Shown here: positions 43,452 through 52,851 of the stretch, piece after piece
Layout of the letters: each line of letters begins with the position of its first letter
Position numbering within the stretch: position 1 is the first letter of the stretch
NCBI RefSeq assembly: GCF_014230305.1
Contig: NZ_JACLAU010000003.1
Location: 142,782-206,781 of the forward strand
Direction of reading: 5' to 3'
Source: Novosphingobium aerophilum
Lineage (GTDB): Bacteria > Pseudomonadota > Alphaproteobacteria > Sphingomonadales > Sphingomonadaceae
Length of the DNA stretch: 64,000 bases
Notes under the pieces: model-generated
Database searches by the model: none
What the model saw: the letters and a program-made list of their open reading frames with translations, nothing else
Told to the model about the DNA's origin: nothing
Position numbers and translations under genes: made by a program

Positions 43452-44108
43452 ATGAGCACCGAGCAGCACGAGCCCGAGCAGCGGCAGAAGGGCCGCCCCA
43501 GCGTAGAGGAAGCCGCCCGCATCGACCGGCTCATCCTCAGCGCTGCGCGCAACATCCTGGTGGCGCATGGCGAAAGCGCATCGCTCAACGCCGTTGCAAA
43601 AGCGGCCGGCCTGTCGCGCAAGACCGTCTATGCCCGGTATGCCAGCAAGGAAGCCCTGTTCCTTGCGGCCGCTCGGAGCGCGCTCGTCGACACGAACCCG
43701 ATTACATTCCCCCCGGCCGCGACGCTGGAGGATCGTCTGTACAACTATCTGGTCGAAGTGTTTCGCCTGATTTCGAGCGACGCCGCGCTGTCGTTCCAGC
43801 GCGCGCTGGTGACGAACGCCCATCTGCTTCCGCAGCTGCGCGACGCCATCCGCGAGGCGTCGGCTAACATGATCTTCCAGCCGCTGCAGGATATGCTCGC
43901 CGAAGCCTTCCGCAACGGCGAGCTGGACGCGGAGGATCCCCAGCTGGTCGCCCGGATCGTGTTCGACACTGTGGTCGGGCAAATGACGACCCAAGGCCAC
44001 GAAGCCCCGGGGCGGGGCGACCCGGCCATACTTCGGGCCTACGCCGGACTTTTGGCGAGGATGGTCTGCCGGGGGCTGTGCCCTAGAGCTGCGGGACTGA
44101 TGACCTAG
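43452..44108 (+). CDS. TetR-family repressor of the RND efflux operon
   Basis: A 218-residue regulator with a helix-turn-helix at about 25-70 (LILSAARNILVAHGESASLNAVAKAAGLSRKTVYARYASKEALFLAAA) and an AefR-like C-terminal domain. Divergent from the efflux operon, with the 18-bp palindrome between, so local repression is likely. ATG follows AAGGAGA. Confidence 0.88.
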   Translation: MSTEQHEPEQRQKGRPSVEEAARIDRLILSAARNILVAHGESASLNAVAKAAGLSRKTVYARYASKEALFLAAARSALVDTNPITFPPAATLEDRLYNYLVEVFRLISSDAALSFQRALVTNAHLLPQLRDAIREASANMIFQPLQDMLAEAFRNGELDAEDPQLVARIVFDTVVGQMTTQGHEAPGRGDPAILRAYAGLLARMVCRGLCPRAAGLMT

Positions 44109-44160
44109 CGCGAGGCCGAAAATTGCAGTTCCCGTAACGGACCAAGTCGCGCAGGCTTGC

Positions 44161-44185
44161 TTTGTGCGTCACGGTGTAGCACAAA
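44161..44185. promoter_or_regulatory. N11 palindrome, site 1
   Basis: TTTGTGC, 11 bases, GCACAAA. Nine of eleven positions in each arm pair. TTGTGC and AATATG-like words also fit a -35/-10 spaced 17 bases. It lies about 120 bases upstream of the broken beta-propeller gene. Confidence 0.7.
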
Positions 44186-44301
44186 ATATGAAGGCCTCAC
44201 GCCCGTGCGATCATGCTGCAACCTGCTGGGTTCGGGCCCTGGCTCCGCTTGCCGGCGGAGCGCAGGCGTCTCCGGCCAATACGATGGAACGACCGGAGGA
44301 C

Positions 44302-45313
44302 ATGCGACAGAGGTCACGGCGAGCGCTTTGGCTCAGAGCGACGCTCGTGGCGACTTTCGCACTGACAGGGCTCTCCGGCCCGGTGCGGGCCGGTACGCTC
44401 GTCGTCGGCAACAAGGGCGATGATACGGCCAGCTTCATTGATCTGCCCACGGGGACCAAGCGGGCCCGGACACCGACCGCCAAGGCGCCCCACGAAGTGG
44501 CGGTCTCGCCGAACGGTCGCCTCGCCGCCGTCGCGGCCTATGGCTGGACCACTGTCGACCCCTTCGACGTCGCCACGGGTCGCCAGGTCCATAGGATAGA
44601 CCTGGCCCCTCATGCGGGCCCCCACGGCATCGTCTGGTTGCGCGACAATCGACCTCGTTATCGCCGCTGAACGCAGCCGATCGCTGGTCGTGGTCAATCT
44701 GGCCACGGGAAAGTTCACGGCTGCCTCGAAAGGTCAGGCCGGTTCGCACATGCTCGCCGTATCGCGCGATCGGCGTCGAGCCTACGTCTCTAACATCATG
44801 GCGGGCTCGGTCAGCGTTTTCGATCTGAGGCGGATGGTGAAGCTCTCCGACATCCCGACCGACGGGTATCCTGAGGGCATCGCGTTGTCACCGGACGGGC
44901 ACGAACTGTGGGTCGGCGACGCTTCTGCCGGCAAGCTGCGCGCCATCGACCTTCCGAGCGGCCGGTTGATAGACGCACTCGACCTACCGTAGGTTGCTCT
45001 GCGCGTCCTGATCAGCCCTGATGGCAGGTTTGTCATCACCTCCAACATGTGCGCCGGCACGCTCAGCGTGTTTGACCTCGCGACGCGCCGGCTGGTGCGG
45101 ACAATCACCATAAGCGGCTCGGCCAAGGCGATGCAGATCACCCTGGCATTCAGTCGCGATGGACAGCGCTTCTACCTCGTGGAGACGATGCTCGATCGCA
45201 TCGCCGACGTGGAGTGGATCACCGGGAAGGTCCTGCGCCGTATAGCCGTCGGCAAGAACGGCGATGGACTTGGATTAAGTGGAGAAGAAACACGACCATG
45301 CAGAAGCATCTGA
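44302..45313 (+). pseudogene. Exported YncE-like beta-propeller protein, broken by a frameshift and a stop
   Basis: The start is clear: GGAGGAC then ATG, and a signal peptide (ALWLRATLVATFALTGLSGPVRAG). Blade repeats are typical: TLVVGNKGDDTASFIDLPTG, HEVAVSPNGRLAAVAAYG, AYVSNIMAGSVSVFDLRRM, GIALSPDGHELWVGDASAGKLRAIDLPSG and RVLISPDGRFVITSNMCAGTLSVFDLATRR. The frame shifts by one near 44650 (IVWLRDN continues as DLVIAAERSRSL in the next frame), and an in-frame TAG stops it at 44990-44992. Homology resumes in the same frame to 45313. Two independent lesions indicate a pseudogene. Confidence 0.85.
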
Positions 45314-45940
45314 TCGCGATCACCCTGGGCAGCATCGCCTTCACCAACGCGTCATCGGCGCAGCCTGCGCCCCTTTCCGGCAGCCACAGCACCGGCGCCG
45401 GCCAATCCCCACATAGTCAAGCTGCGCTGGTTTGTGGCCGATCTCGCCCGTGCGACCAAATCCTACCAGGCGGTTTTCGGCGCGACGTCGGTCCAGCCGA
45501 TGGGCGACAAGGCGAGCATCATGATTTTCCCGGGCGGAGCCATGCCGGGCCTCATCCTGATCGAGGCGCCGGCCGAGAAGGCCATGCACGGCAGTTTCGT
45601 GATCCAGGTAGCTGACGTGAAGGCAACCCTGGCCTACGCGGCGGCAAAGTCGGCGATCGTCGGCATGACCCTGGCCATGGCACGAGACTTGGCGGGCATC
45701 GCGGTGCGGGCGATGGCGATTGCGCCAGGGCCGATCTGGACGCCCCGACTCGGCGGCGCCCCCGAAGCGTTGAAAGACGCCCTCATCGGCAACGTCGCGT
45801 TTCCCAAGCGCTTCGGCCAGCCAGAGGAATTTGCGAGCCTCATTGAAGCTTTCGTGCGCACGCCTTTCCTGAACGGGCAGACCGTGCGGCTTGACGGCGC
45901 CATGTCGACGCCGCTGACGAACTTGATGGGCAAACCCTAA
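45298..45940 (+). pseudogene. Chimera of an exported VOC protein and an SDR C-terminus
   Basis: A signal peptide (MQKHLIAITLGSIAFTNASSA) is followed by a one-base frame change near 45375. The next frame then reads VKLRWFVADLARATKSYQAVFGA through IQVADVKATL, a VOC/glyoxalase-type domain. At about 45630 it switches in frame to the C-terminal half of a short-chain dehydrogenase (YAAAKSAIVGMTLAMARDLAG, VRAMAIAPGPIWTPRLGG, RFGQPEEFASLIEAFV, NGQTVRLDGAM). The Rossmann half of the SDR is missing. This looks like a deletion that fused two neighbouring genes, plus a frameshift. Confidence 0.78.
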
Positions 45941-46020
45941 CCAGGCCGCCCCAGACCGTCGCAGATCCGGACCCTACCGGGCACAAATGGAGAGCACTGA
46001 CGTGACACCAGTCCTGAAGC

Positions 46021-46260
46021 GCCGCTCGGTCCAAGCTGTTGCACGTCAAGGACGTCGCTCGCGGCAACAAGGTGAATCACGAGATCGAGATGACACCAGC
46101 CGAGGTGGGCAGCGGCGTGTTCGACTGGAAACGGATCCTGCCCGCGGCCCACCGCGCTGGGGTCGAGCATTACTTCGTTGAGCAGGAACCGCCGTTCTCG
46201 ATGCCTCGGATCGACTCTGCCGCCAAGTCATACACTTTTTTGGCGGAACTAGTCGCCTGA
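46021..46260 (+). pseudogene. C-terminal fragment of a sugar phosphate isomerase/epimerase
   Basis: The reading LLHVKDVARGNKVNHEIEMTPAEVGSGVFDWKRILPAAHRAGVEHYFVEQEPPF, ending SAAKSYTFLAELVA, is the last part of an AP-endonuclease-2 (TIM barrel) isomerase/epimerase. About 75 residues remain of the usual 280-350, with no start. It continues the series of broken genes after the VOC/SDR chimera. Confidence 0.78.
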
Positions 46261-46288
46261 CCGGCAGCGGTCGAACACTCATTTGGCA

Positions 46289-46603
46289 TCAGGCGCGCTG
46301 GCCGTCGACCTTGGCAGATCCGAACATGCCCATCTTGCACTTGCCCGCGATGCTGCCGCCATTGGTCTCAAGATCGAAGCTGAGCGTGATCTTCATCGGC
46401 TTGGCGACGCGCAGATCGAACCGCAGCCTATTACCTTCTGCCTGAGCGGCTTCGATGGCCTGCGTGCCTTCCGGACTGACGACCGACCCAGACACCGCGC
46501 CGCCTTCAACCGCGACGGACAGCACCATGGCTTGCGGGCCAATAGGGGTGGCCAGGGCTATTTCCCAGTTGCCATTAAGCGGCGAGGTCGTTGTCGAGGT
46601 CAT
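46289..46603 (-). CDS. Small protein of unknown function, beta-rich
   Basis: A 104-residue protein (MTSTTTSPLNGNWEIALATP, then IGPQAMVLSVAVEGGAVSGSVVS). It alternates short beta strands and glycines, and ends TLSFDLETNGGSIAGKCKMGMFGSAKVDGQ. The pattern resembles a small beta-barrel domain also found attached to amidohydrolase-like proteins, but I cannot name a family with certainty. Start at ATG 46603 after GGAGA; the longer open frame lacks a ribosome site. Downstream of the TonB receptor on the same strand, beyond a terminator. Confidence 0.62.
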   Translation of the reverse strand: MTSTTTSPLNGNWEIALATPIGPQAMVLSVAVEGGAVSGSVVSPEGTQAIEAAQAEGNRLRFDLRVAKPMKITLSFDLETNGGSIAGKCKMGMFGSAKVDGQRA

Positions 46604-46709
46604 CAATTGATCTCCTACGTTGCGGCGTCCGGGCGACCAAGCCGCTGCCCCAAGTATTGTCCCCGTCAGACCCCGCATATGCAACGCGCAGCAAGACCGG
46701 TTGGCAAGA

Positions 46710-46737
46710 GAATGGCGGTGCCTTGCGACACCGCCAT
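46710..46737. terminator. Hairpin terminator between the TonB receptor and the small gene
   Basis: AATGGCGGTG and CACCGCCATT form a perfect 10-bp stem with an 8-base loop, 26 bases beyond the receptor stop. No strong T-tract follows on the minus strand, so efficiency is uncertain. Confidence 0.55.
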
Positions 46738-46762
46738 TGTTTGCCCAGCCGCGTGCGAACGC

Positions 46763-49192
46763 TCAGCGTGAACCGAAGGCGAACCTCAGGTTGATGCCCA
46801 CTTCGCGAGGCAAGTTTGTGAAGACCTGCGAATAGGTGCTCGTGAAGGTACGACCGGCCGCGGTTCGAAAAGTTGGCGGCTGCAGCTCCTGGAACGACGT
46901 GGCCTGAGGTGAGGTCAGCCGCGAGTTTCGGATCGTGTTGAACACGTTTCGAGCGAACACGTTCAGCTCCCAGCTCCCGTCACTGGCCCGCAGACCACCG
47001 AACAGGTTGAGCAGGCCATAGGCGCCCACGTCGTCGTACTTGACTGTCGGATCGACCTGCGATGCACCGTAATACGTGAACAGGCCGCGGCCGAAGAGTT
47101 CAAGCTTGCTGCCGACAGGCATCCTGTATTCCGCCTGCGCGGTGGCGCTGAACGGAGCCTGATAGGCCGAGCGCTGGGTGACGGTGCACTGCCCGATGTT
47201 GTTGCTGCCATAGGCGGCCTGCAACTGGGCAACCGTCGGTGCCGACGTCAGCGTGTCAGGGACACCGTCACCATTCAGATCGTCGCAAGGAATGACGCCG
47301 TTCTTGATCTTGCCGTCGACGTAGGACGTCACTAACCCGATGTTGAAGCGGTCCGATGCGCGATACGACAGTTCAGCTTCGATGCCCTTGACCGTGACTG
47401 GCACGGCGGCGCCGAACTGTGCGGAGTTCGTGACGGCGGGGACCAGGGCATTGTTGACGAAGTTGAAGTCCTGGAAATAGATGCCGTTCGAGATCTTGTA
47501 TGGGAATCCATCGAACTTCTGATGGTAGGCGGTCACGTTCAGGATCAGCCGGTTGTCGAGCCATCCGGACTTGAACCCGATTTCGTACGAGGTCGACTTC
47601 TCGTTTCCGAGGTTCAGGAACGAGAGTTGCCGCGGCGACTTGACGATCGCGCCGTTGAAGATGCTCGGCCCAGCACGGAACGAGGTTCCGGTGTTGGCAT
47701 AGACCATGAAGTCAGGGCTGATCTTGTAGCGCACGGAACCCGTGTAAATCCACGCCTTGTCGACCCCGCCTGCATCGAACGGCACCGAGTTAGCTCCGAT
47801 GTTGAGCAAGGTGCGAGGCGACGTGATCGTCATGTGGCGCGCACCACCCGACACTTGCAACTTGTCACCGATGTAGGCGGTCAGGTTGCCGAAGACCGAG
47901 TTCTCCTTGAGCTTGCCGTCGCGAGTTCGGGTGATGGTGGTGCTTGCGAGACTGGCAAGGCCGCCGCCAAGGAAACTAGGCAGCATCACAGGGGTCTGCT
48001 GGACCAGATCAATGTCCGTGGCCTGGTCGGTGTGGAAATAGCCTACGATGTAATCGAACATCCCAAGCACACGTTCCTCGTTCTGCAGACGGATCTCGTG
48101 CGAATTGTCTTTCGACGTCGTGCCATTGAACTGGTAGAAGTCGAAGTTGCTGCGGAAGTTCGCGACGTCCTGGTTCGCCACCGACTTGTTGGTGAAGTTG
48201 TTCTTCGAGCCTTGATAGATCAGAACCTGTCCGGCTCCACGCAGTTCGGCGCGCCAGTTGTAGGTCTGGAACTTCGCACGCGATGTGCGGGTCGATTCCT
48301 GTATCGACAGGAAGTCCTGCGGTCGGATCGTCACCGCACTGGCAGGAGCTCCGGGGCTGTAGAGGCTGAACGATGCATACTGGTCGTAACCCCAGTTGTC
48401 GACGTCCTGCGTCTGGTACATGCCCTCGAGCTTGAGCCAGTCGGTCGGTCGGAAGGTCACAGATACACGGCCCGACAACGTCTCGCTCGACGGGTTTGCG
48501 TCCTGCGACGTGGCGAAGGTGGCAGTTGTGGAAACCGGCGCGATGGACCGCACGAGATTGCCGCGGCTCTTGTCGTAGACCCCGGCGAAGCGGACCGCCA
48601 AGACGTCCTTGATCAGCGGAATGCCGAAAGCTGCGTTCAGATTGTAATGATGCCGGTCGCTGACGCTGGCCGATCCAGCCACGCCGATGTCCTGCAAGTC
48701 GGCCTTGCGCGCAGTGTAGGTTATCGACCCGGACGGAACCGAGTTACCGCGCAGCGTGCCCTGCGGCCCGCGCAAGACTTCGACCTGCCCGATGTCGAAG
48801 AGCTGTTGCAAGATGGCATTGGCGGAAATCGGAGCGTCGTTGAGGAAGAAGGCGACTGACGGCGATGCCGAGGAATTTACGTCGAACTGGATGCCGCGGA
48901 TCTGGCCCGAGGCGCCGATGCCGTTCGACTCGGTGCGAAGCTGCAGGCCAGGTACGAGGTCCTGAAGCTGCTTTGAGTCTTGAAGGTTCAGCTTGGAGAT
49001 TGTCTCCCCGGCCAAGGCGTTAACAACCGCAGGAACGTCCTGCAGCCGTTCTTCACGTCGCCGGGCGGTGACGATGATAGTAGCATCGTCCAGACTATCC
49101 GCCTTTGCCGAGGGCTGCTCATCCGCCAAAGCCGGTGTGGCAAGAGCAAGCGTGCTCCCCCCCAGAAGTACTGCAGCTCGCAAATTACGCAT
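46763..49192 (-). CDS. TonB-dependent outer-membrane receptor
   Basis: An 809-residue receptor. It has a signal peptide (MRNLRAAVLLGGSTLALATPALA), a TonB box/plug start (ATIIVTARRREERLQDVPAVVNAL), plug domain to about 170 (VLRGPQGTLRGNSVPSGSITY) and a 22-strand barrel ending GINLRFAFGSR. The FecA-type N-terminal signalling domain is absent. This class in sphingomonads imports catabolic substrates, and its neighbours suggest a ligand degraded by the P450/SDR/GH39 genes. ATG 49192 follows AAAGGGAGAGGG. The upstream region carries a hairpin with a U-tract, a possible leader terminator. Confidence 0.93.
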   Translation of the reverse strand: MRNLRAAVLLGGSTLALATPALADEQPSAKADSLDDATIIVTARRREERLQDVPAVVNALAGETISKLNLQDSKQLQDLVPGLQLRTESNGIGASGQIRGIQFDVNSSASPSVAFFLNDAPISANAILQQLFDIGQVEVLRGPQGTLRGNSVPSGSITYTARKADLQDIGVAGSASVSDRHHYNLNAAFGIPLIKDVLAVRFAGVYDKSRGNLVRSIAPVSTTATFATSQDANPSSETLSGRVSVTFRPTDWLKLEGMYQTQDVDNWGYDQYASFSLYSPGAPASAVTIRPQDFLSIQESTRTSRAKFQTYNWRAELRGAGQVLIYQGSKNNFTNKSVANQDVANFRSNFDFYQFNGTTSKDNSHEIRLQNEERVLGMFDYIVGYFHTDQATDIDLVQQTPVMLPSFLGGGLASLASTTITRTRDGKLKENSVFGNLTAYIGDKLQVSGGARHMTITSPRTLLNIGANSVPFDAGGVDKAWIYTGSVRYKISPDFMVYANTGTSFRAGPSIFNGAIVKSPRQLSFLNLGNEKSTSYEIGFKSGWLDNRLILNVTAYHQKFDGFPYKISNGIYFQDFNFVNNALVPAVTNSAQFGAAVPVTVKGIEAELSYRASDRFNIGLVTSYVDGKIKNGVIPCDDLNGDGVPDTLTSAPTVAQLQAAYGSNNIGQCTVTQRSAYQAPFSATAQAEYRMPVGSKLELFGRGLFTYYGASQVDPTVKYDDVGAYGLLNLFGGLRASDGSWELNVFARNVFNTIRNSRLTSPQATSFQELQPPTFRTAAGRTFTSTYSQVFTNLPREVGINLRFAFGSR

Positions 49193-49339
49193 TACCCTCT
49201 CCCTTTTCAAGTTCGGCTCCAGACCGTTTTGATTATATTTAAACAACAGCTTTACTGTATGAATTTTTACTGCAGGTACCTTGTTTCTTAATTCCACGAA
49301 GAGGCGACGCTTCGAAATGCGTCAGACCAGTGATCAAGT

Positions 49340-49387
49340 AAAAAAAGAACGGCGGGGCCCTGAAGACTTGGGAGGAGGCCCCGCCGT
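49340..49387 (-). terminator. Hairpin plus U-tract upstream of the TonB receptor, terminator or attenuator
   Basis: ACGGCGGGGCC and GGCCCCGCCGT form an 11-bp perfect stem with a 17-base loop. On the minus strand the stem is followed by TTCTTTTTTT. It lies about 150 bases before the receptor ATG, inside the likely leader if transcription starts further upstream. Confidence 0.68.
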
Positions 49388-49600
49388 CTCCTGCGACCGG
49401 ACTTGAGCGCTGACACCCAAGGCGCAGTGAGCTGAAGCTGGTGGAATACTGGCGGTGAGCATTCTCGAAATCACCTTGCGCGCACCTCCGCACACGTTTC
49501 ACCGTCGGGCCATGGTCGCGCCTCGCGATCACTGAGCCCCGGCGAATCTACTGCTAAATTCGATCGGGAAGCGGGCTTTGGATCACTCGTCCCGACTCAT

Positions 49601-49625
49601 GTTGTGCGACACTGAGTTGCATAAA
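49601..49625. promoter_or_regulatory. N11 palindrome, site 2
   Basis: TGTGC (49603-49607), 11 bases, GCATA (49619-49623), followed by AAATATGAGGG, close to the AAATATGAAGG after site 1. It lies about 300 bases upstream of the TetR gene. Confidence 0.6.
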
Positions 49626-49925
49626 ATATGAGGGTGATCAACACGCGCTGACATCGCCCCCCGACGGGACATCGCTGGAGCGATGGACATTGTCCGCGCA
49701 TTTGCTTGACGTTCGTCCCCCAGGAGACCGGCAGAAGGATGCCGAGCGACAAGCAAGTGTATGACCTAGCTTATTTCTCGTGTCGCGCGGACCGTAACGG
49801 TTGCGTACTGCGCTCGGTAACTGTTGACGGCTCGACAATCAGCGTAGGCCCAGACCCAACCCGGGCTTGTCCATGCTGCACCCCGTGTGCATGCAGCAAA
49901 ATGCAGAGCAGGAGCCAAACGCGCG

Positions 49926-50561
49926 ATGCGCGACCTAAACACATCTGCCGAGGCGACCAAGCCGAAGGGCACCCGCAGGATCGGCAATGTAGACACCGAG
50001 AGCCGCAAACTGCTCTTGCGCGCTGCAGAGGAGCTTATGCGCGAGGAAGGCTACGCCCAAGTCACCTCGCGCAAGCTGGCGAGCCGCGCCGGTCTGAAGC
50101 CGCAATCGGTCCACTACTACTTCCGCACGATGGATGATCTGTTCGAAGAGCTGTTCAACCAAGCCATACAGCGGCAACTGGCCGCGCTCGATTGGGTGAC
50201 GCAGCAACCGGACCCATTGGTGGCCTTATTCGAGCTCACTTGCGATCCGACGACGGCAGCCCTGCAACTGGAGTTCCTCGCACTCGCCAACCATCGCAAG
50301 CGCCTGCAAACGCTCATTCGGGAGTTCGGCGCCGAACTGAATGCTCGGGAGGCTGCGATCCTCGATCAGGAATTGCGCCGGCGCCACATCGCCACGGCTG
50401 GCTTCTCACCCGAGCAGCTTGCGACGTTGTTTCAGACCGCCGCAAGAGGCCTCGCCTTCTCAGGAAGCTTTAATTCGGAACGCTTCAGCAGCGCACGCGA
50501 CGCGGTGGTTGCCTGGCTCCGGTCGACCTTCGATCAGGACGGCTTGGCTGGCAACCGATAG
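49926..50561 (+). CDS. TetR-family regulator
   Basis: A 211-residue regulator. The helix-turn-helix is LLLRAAEELMREEGYAQVTSRKLASRAGLKPQSVHYYFRTMDDLFEELF. The C-terminal ligand domain is of an unassigned type. Start at ATG 49926 with AGGAG upstream; an in-frame ATG at 49887 is weaker. It lies between the TonB receptor and the DUF1592 operon, near two N11 palindromes, so it is the leading candidate for the factor that binds them. Its 3' end overlaps the convergent cytochrome gene by 28 bases. Confidence 0.85.
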   Translation: MRDLNTSAEATKPKGTRRIGNVDTESRKLLLRAAEELMREEGYAQVTSRKLASRAGLKPQSVHYYFRTMDDLFEELFNQAIQRQLAALDWVTQQPDPLVALFELTCDPTTAALQLEFLALANHRKRLQTLIREFGAELNAREAAILDQELRRRHIATAGFSPEQLATLFQTAARGLAFSGSFNSERFSSARDAVVAWLRSTFDQDGLAGNR

Positions 50562-51010
50562 CGGTCATGGCACTGCTTGCACGGCAGGGCCTCGACCACC
50601 AGAGCGGTGACGCCAGCTAGGTCTCCCTTCGAGCCGGCCTTTGCCATCAACTCCGTGTTGCGGGCAAAGGCCTCCATCTGCCCCATGAACTTCTCGTGCT
50701 CTGCCCAAGCCTCGGACCGAGTTCGTCCCCCAGGGATCCGCTGGCGATAAATGTCCAACGAGTCTCGGGCTCCTTGTGCGATTGCCGCAGTGACTGCGGG
50801 AAGTCGCTCGGCAGGCTGAACCCCGGCGAGGATATCGCCCAGCACATCGGAATCCCGCCGCAGCTGACCCATGATTTCCTGGCGTTCGAAGATGATGGCA
50901 TCCGCCATGGGTGACGGCGGAGCGTCAGCGGCCGAGGCACGGGCCGTCAGAATGGCCCCAGTCAGAGAGGCCCCGGCAAGCAGCAGGACCAAAAACGGAA
51001 TTCGCAACAT
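50534..51010 (-). CDS. Cytochrome c'-like (class II) exported protein
   Basis: A 158-residue protein with a signal peptide (MLRIPFLVLLLAGASLTGAILTARASA), a helical body and a C-terminal haem motif C144-K-Q-C147-H148 (LPCKQCHDRYR). The position of CxxCH near the end of a four-helix protein is the class II (cytochrome c') arrangement. Start at ATG 51010 after GAGGAGG. It is divergent from the DUF1592 operon, and N11 site 3 lies between them, so it may donate or accept electrons for that operon's products. Confidence 0.8.
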   Translation of the reverse strand: MLRIPFLVLLLAGASLTGAILTARASAADAPPSPMADAIIFERQEIMGQLRRDSDVLGDILAGVQPAERLPAVTAAIAQGARDSLDIYRQRIPGGRTRSEAWAEHEKFMGQMEAFARNTELMAKAGSKGDLAGVTALVVEALPCKQCHDRYRLPAKPS

Positions 51011-51031
51011 CGCCGAAGAAGCCTCCTCTTT

Positions 51032-51056
51032 TTTGTGCGACATCGTATCGCACTCT
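51032..51056. promoter_or_regulatory. N11 palindrome, site 3
   Basis: TGTGC (51034-51038), 11 bases, GCACT (51050-51054); the inner TGCGACA and TATCGCA also nearly pair. It is in the divergent region 22 bases from the cytochrome ATG and 62 bases from the DUF1592 ATG. Confidence 0.7.
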
Positions 51057-51117
51057 TGACCCTGCTTGTCGACGTTCGCTAAGCGATTGCTCAGCAATGC
51101 ATGTGGGAGAGCAAGGC

Positions 51118-52851
51118 ATGCGCCTGTTTGCGAAAGCGGGACCTAGGCTGCGTGCCGCCTCGGTCATTGCCCTGGCGACCTCGGTCGCCATCACTGCGTT
51201 CGCTCCGTCGAGCGCCAGCCCGGTCGAATCACAAGCTATCGCACCTCAGGCTTCGGTCAGGGAGCCCGCCATTGCTCCCGCTGAGGCGGGCCTGCGGCGT
51301 CTTAACGAGGTCCAGTACGCGCGGGCCATCGAGCAGACGTTCGGCCCTGGACTGAAGATCCCCGGCCGCTTCGAACCCCCGCTCCGCGAGCATGGATTGC
51401 TGGCGATTGGCGCGGCGCATGTAACCGTCACCCCAACGGGTCTGGAGCAGTACGAACTCCGCGGTCGTCAGATCGCCGCAGACGCCGTTGCGGGCGGGCA
51501 TGTGGCAATGCCCTGTGCACCCAAGGACGGCACGTTCAGCGCGAACTGCGCCCGAAATGTGCTCGGGCGCTATGGCCGCATGCTGTACCGGCGCCCACTG
51601 AAGGACGGTGAGCTGTCGAGCGTCGTTGCGCTCACCCAAGCGGGAACGCAAGCGTCGGGGAGTTTCGCCAAAGGACTAGCGGCCGGGCTGTCGCGGTTGC
51701 TGGTTTCCCCGAACTTCATTTTCCGGGTGGAGCGTAACGGCGGTCCGGGTCAGATCGACGACTGGTCTCTAGCCACCCGCATCAGCTTCCTCTTGTGGGA
51801 CGCTCCTCCCGACGAGGCCTTGCTCGATGCGGTCGCCCGGGGCGATCTGGCCGACAAGGCCCGCCGTGCGGCCGTCATCGAGCGCATGATCGCTTCGCCC
51901 AGATTCGAGCAGGGCGTGCGAGCCTTCTTCTTCGACATGTTCGGCTACGAGCAGTTTCAGGGCCTGGTGAAGGATCAGGCGATCTACCCGAAGTTCAGCA
52001 ACGATCTGGTCAAGGACGCCCAGGAGCAGACCCTGCGAACGCTGGTGTCCCTGCTGATCGTGAACAAGGGTGATTATCGCGACATTTTCACCACCAGGCA
52101 AACGTTCCTAAATCGCAACCTCGCGGCGCTATACCGAGTACCCGCCCCGACAGCGGCGATGGATGGCTGGGCGCCGTTTACCTTCCCCACCACAGAGCCG
52201 CGCGCTGGAATCCTGAGCCTGGCCGCGTTCCTCATGCTTGACCCCACTCACGAGGGAAAAAGCTCGCCGACAATCCGCGGAAAGACTGTGCGCGAATTGC
52301 TGCTGTGCCAGCCTGTTCCCGCCCCGCCGCCGAACGTCAACTTCAGCATCGTGCAGGACGATTCCAACCCACTCTACCAGACCGCCAGGCAGCGCCTGCT
52401 CGCACACCAGGAAAGCCCCGCCTGCGCCGGTTGCCACCGAGTTACTGACCCGATCGGACTGTCGCTGGAAAACTATGACGCCACGGGTGGCTATCGGACT
52501 CACGAGAAAACCGCGCTGATCGATGCCTCGGGCACCTTCGACGGCAAGCCTTACTCCGGACTGCTTGGGCTCACAGCTCTTCTGCGCGAGAGCCCTGACG
52601 TCACGTCCTGCCTGGTTCAACGCGTCTTCGAGTACGCGCTCGGACGAGAGGCGCGGGCGCTGGATGCGGACTGGCTCAATCAGGCCAATGCACGCTTCTC
52701 CGCGCAGGGTAACCGCGTCCCCGAACTGATGCGACTGATCGCCTCGAGCGATGCAATCGCTGCAACCCGCCCTGCGACGACCGCAACAGCGGCATCGTCA
52801 TCGTCGCCCGATCAGGCCGCCTTGACCTCACTCTACAGGAGAGCCCGATGA
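51118..52851 (+). CDS. DUF1592-family exported protein with a haem-type CxxCH motif
   Basis: A 577-residue exported protein. The module order of the DUF1587/1595/1592/1588/1585 family can be followed: RRLNEVQYARAIEQTFG (1587), YGRMLYRRPLKDGEL (1595), LLVSPNFIFRVE and DDWSLATRISFLLWDAPPDEALL (1592), and GKTVRELLLCQPVPAPPPNV with C436-A-G-C-H (ACAGCHRVTDPIGLSLENYD, 1588). The usual N-terminal cytochrome domain is absent. Biochemical function is unknown. ATG 51118 follows GGGAGAG, and the next gene overlaps by ATGA. Confidence 0.85.
   Translation: MRLFAKAGPRLRAASVIALATSVAITAFAPSSASPVESQAIAPQASVREPAIAPAEAGLRRLNEVQYARAIEQTFGPGLKIPGRFEPPLREHGLLAIGAAHVTVTPTGLEQYELRGRQIAADAVAGGHVAMPCAPKDGTFSANCARNVLGRYGRMLYRRPLKDGELSSVVALTQAGTQASGSFAKGLAAGLSRLLVSPNFIFRVERNGGPGQIDDWSLATRISFLLWDAPPDEALLDAVARGDLADKARRAAVIERMIASPRFEQGVRAFFFDMFGYEQFQGLVKDQAIYPKFSNDLVKDAQEQTLRTLVSLLIVNKGDYRDIFTTRQTFLNRNLAALYRVPAPTAAMDGWAPFTFPTTEPRAGILSLAAFLMLDPTHEGKSSPTIRGKTVRELLLCQPVPAPPPNVNFSIVQDDSNPLYQTARQRLLAHQESPACAGCHRVTDPIGLSLENYDATGGYRTHEKTALIDASGTFDGKPYSGLLGLTALLRESPDVTSCLVQRVFEYALGREARALDADWLNQANARFSAQGNRVPELMRLIASSDAIAATRPATTATAASSSSPDQAALTSLYRRAR

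Larger units (their letters stand above)
49193..49925. other. Divergent control region between TonB receptor and TetR gene
   Basis: No supported gene lies in these 0.7 kb. They contain a hairpin with a U-tract on the minus strand (49340-49387) and N11 palindrome site 2 (49601-49625). The first 100 bases upstream of the receptor are AT-rich (TTTAAACAACAG, TTTTGATTATAT) and probably hold its promoter. Confidence 0.55.
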
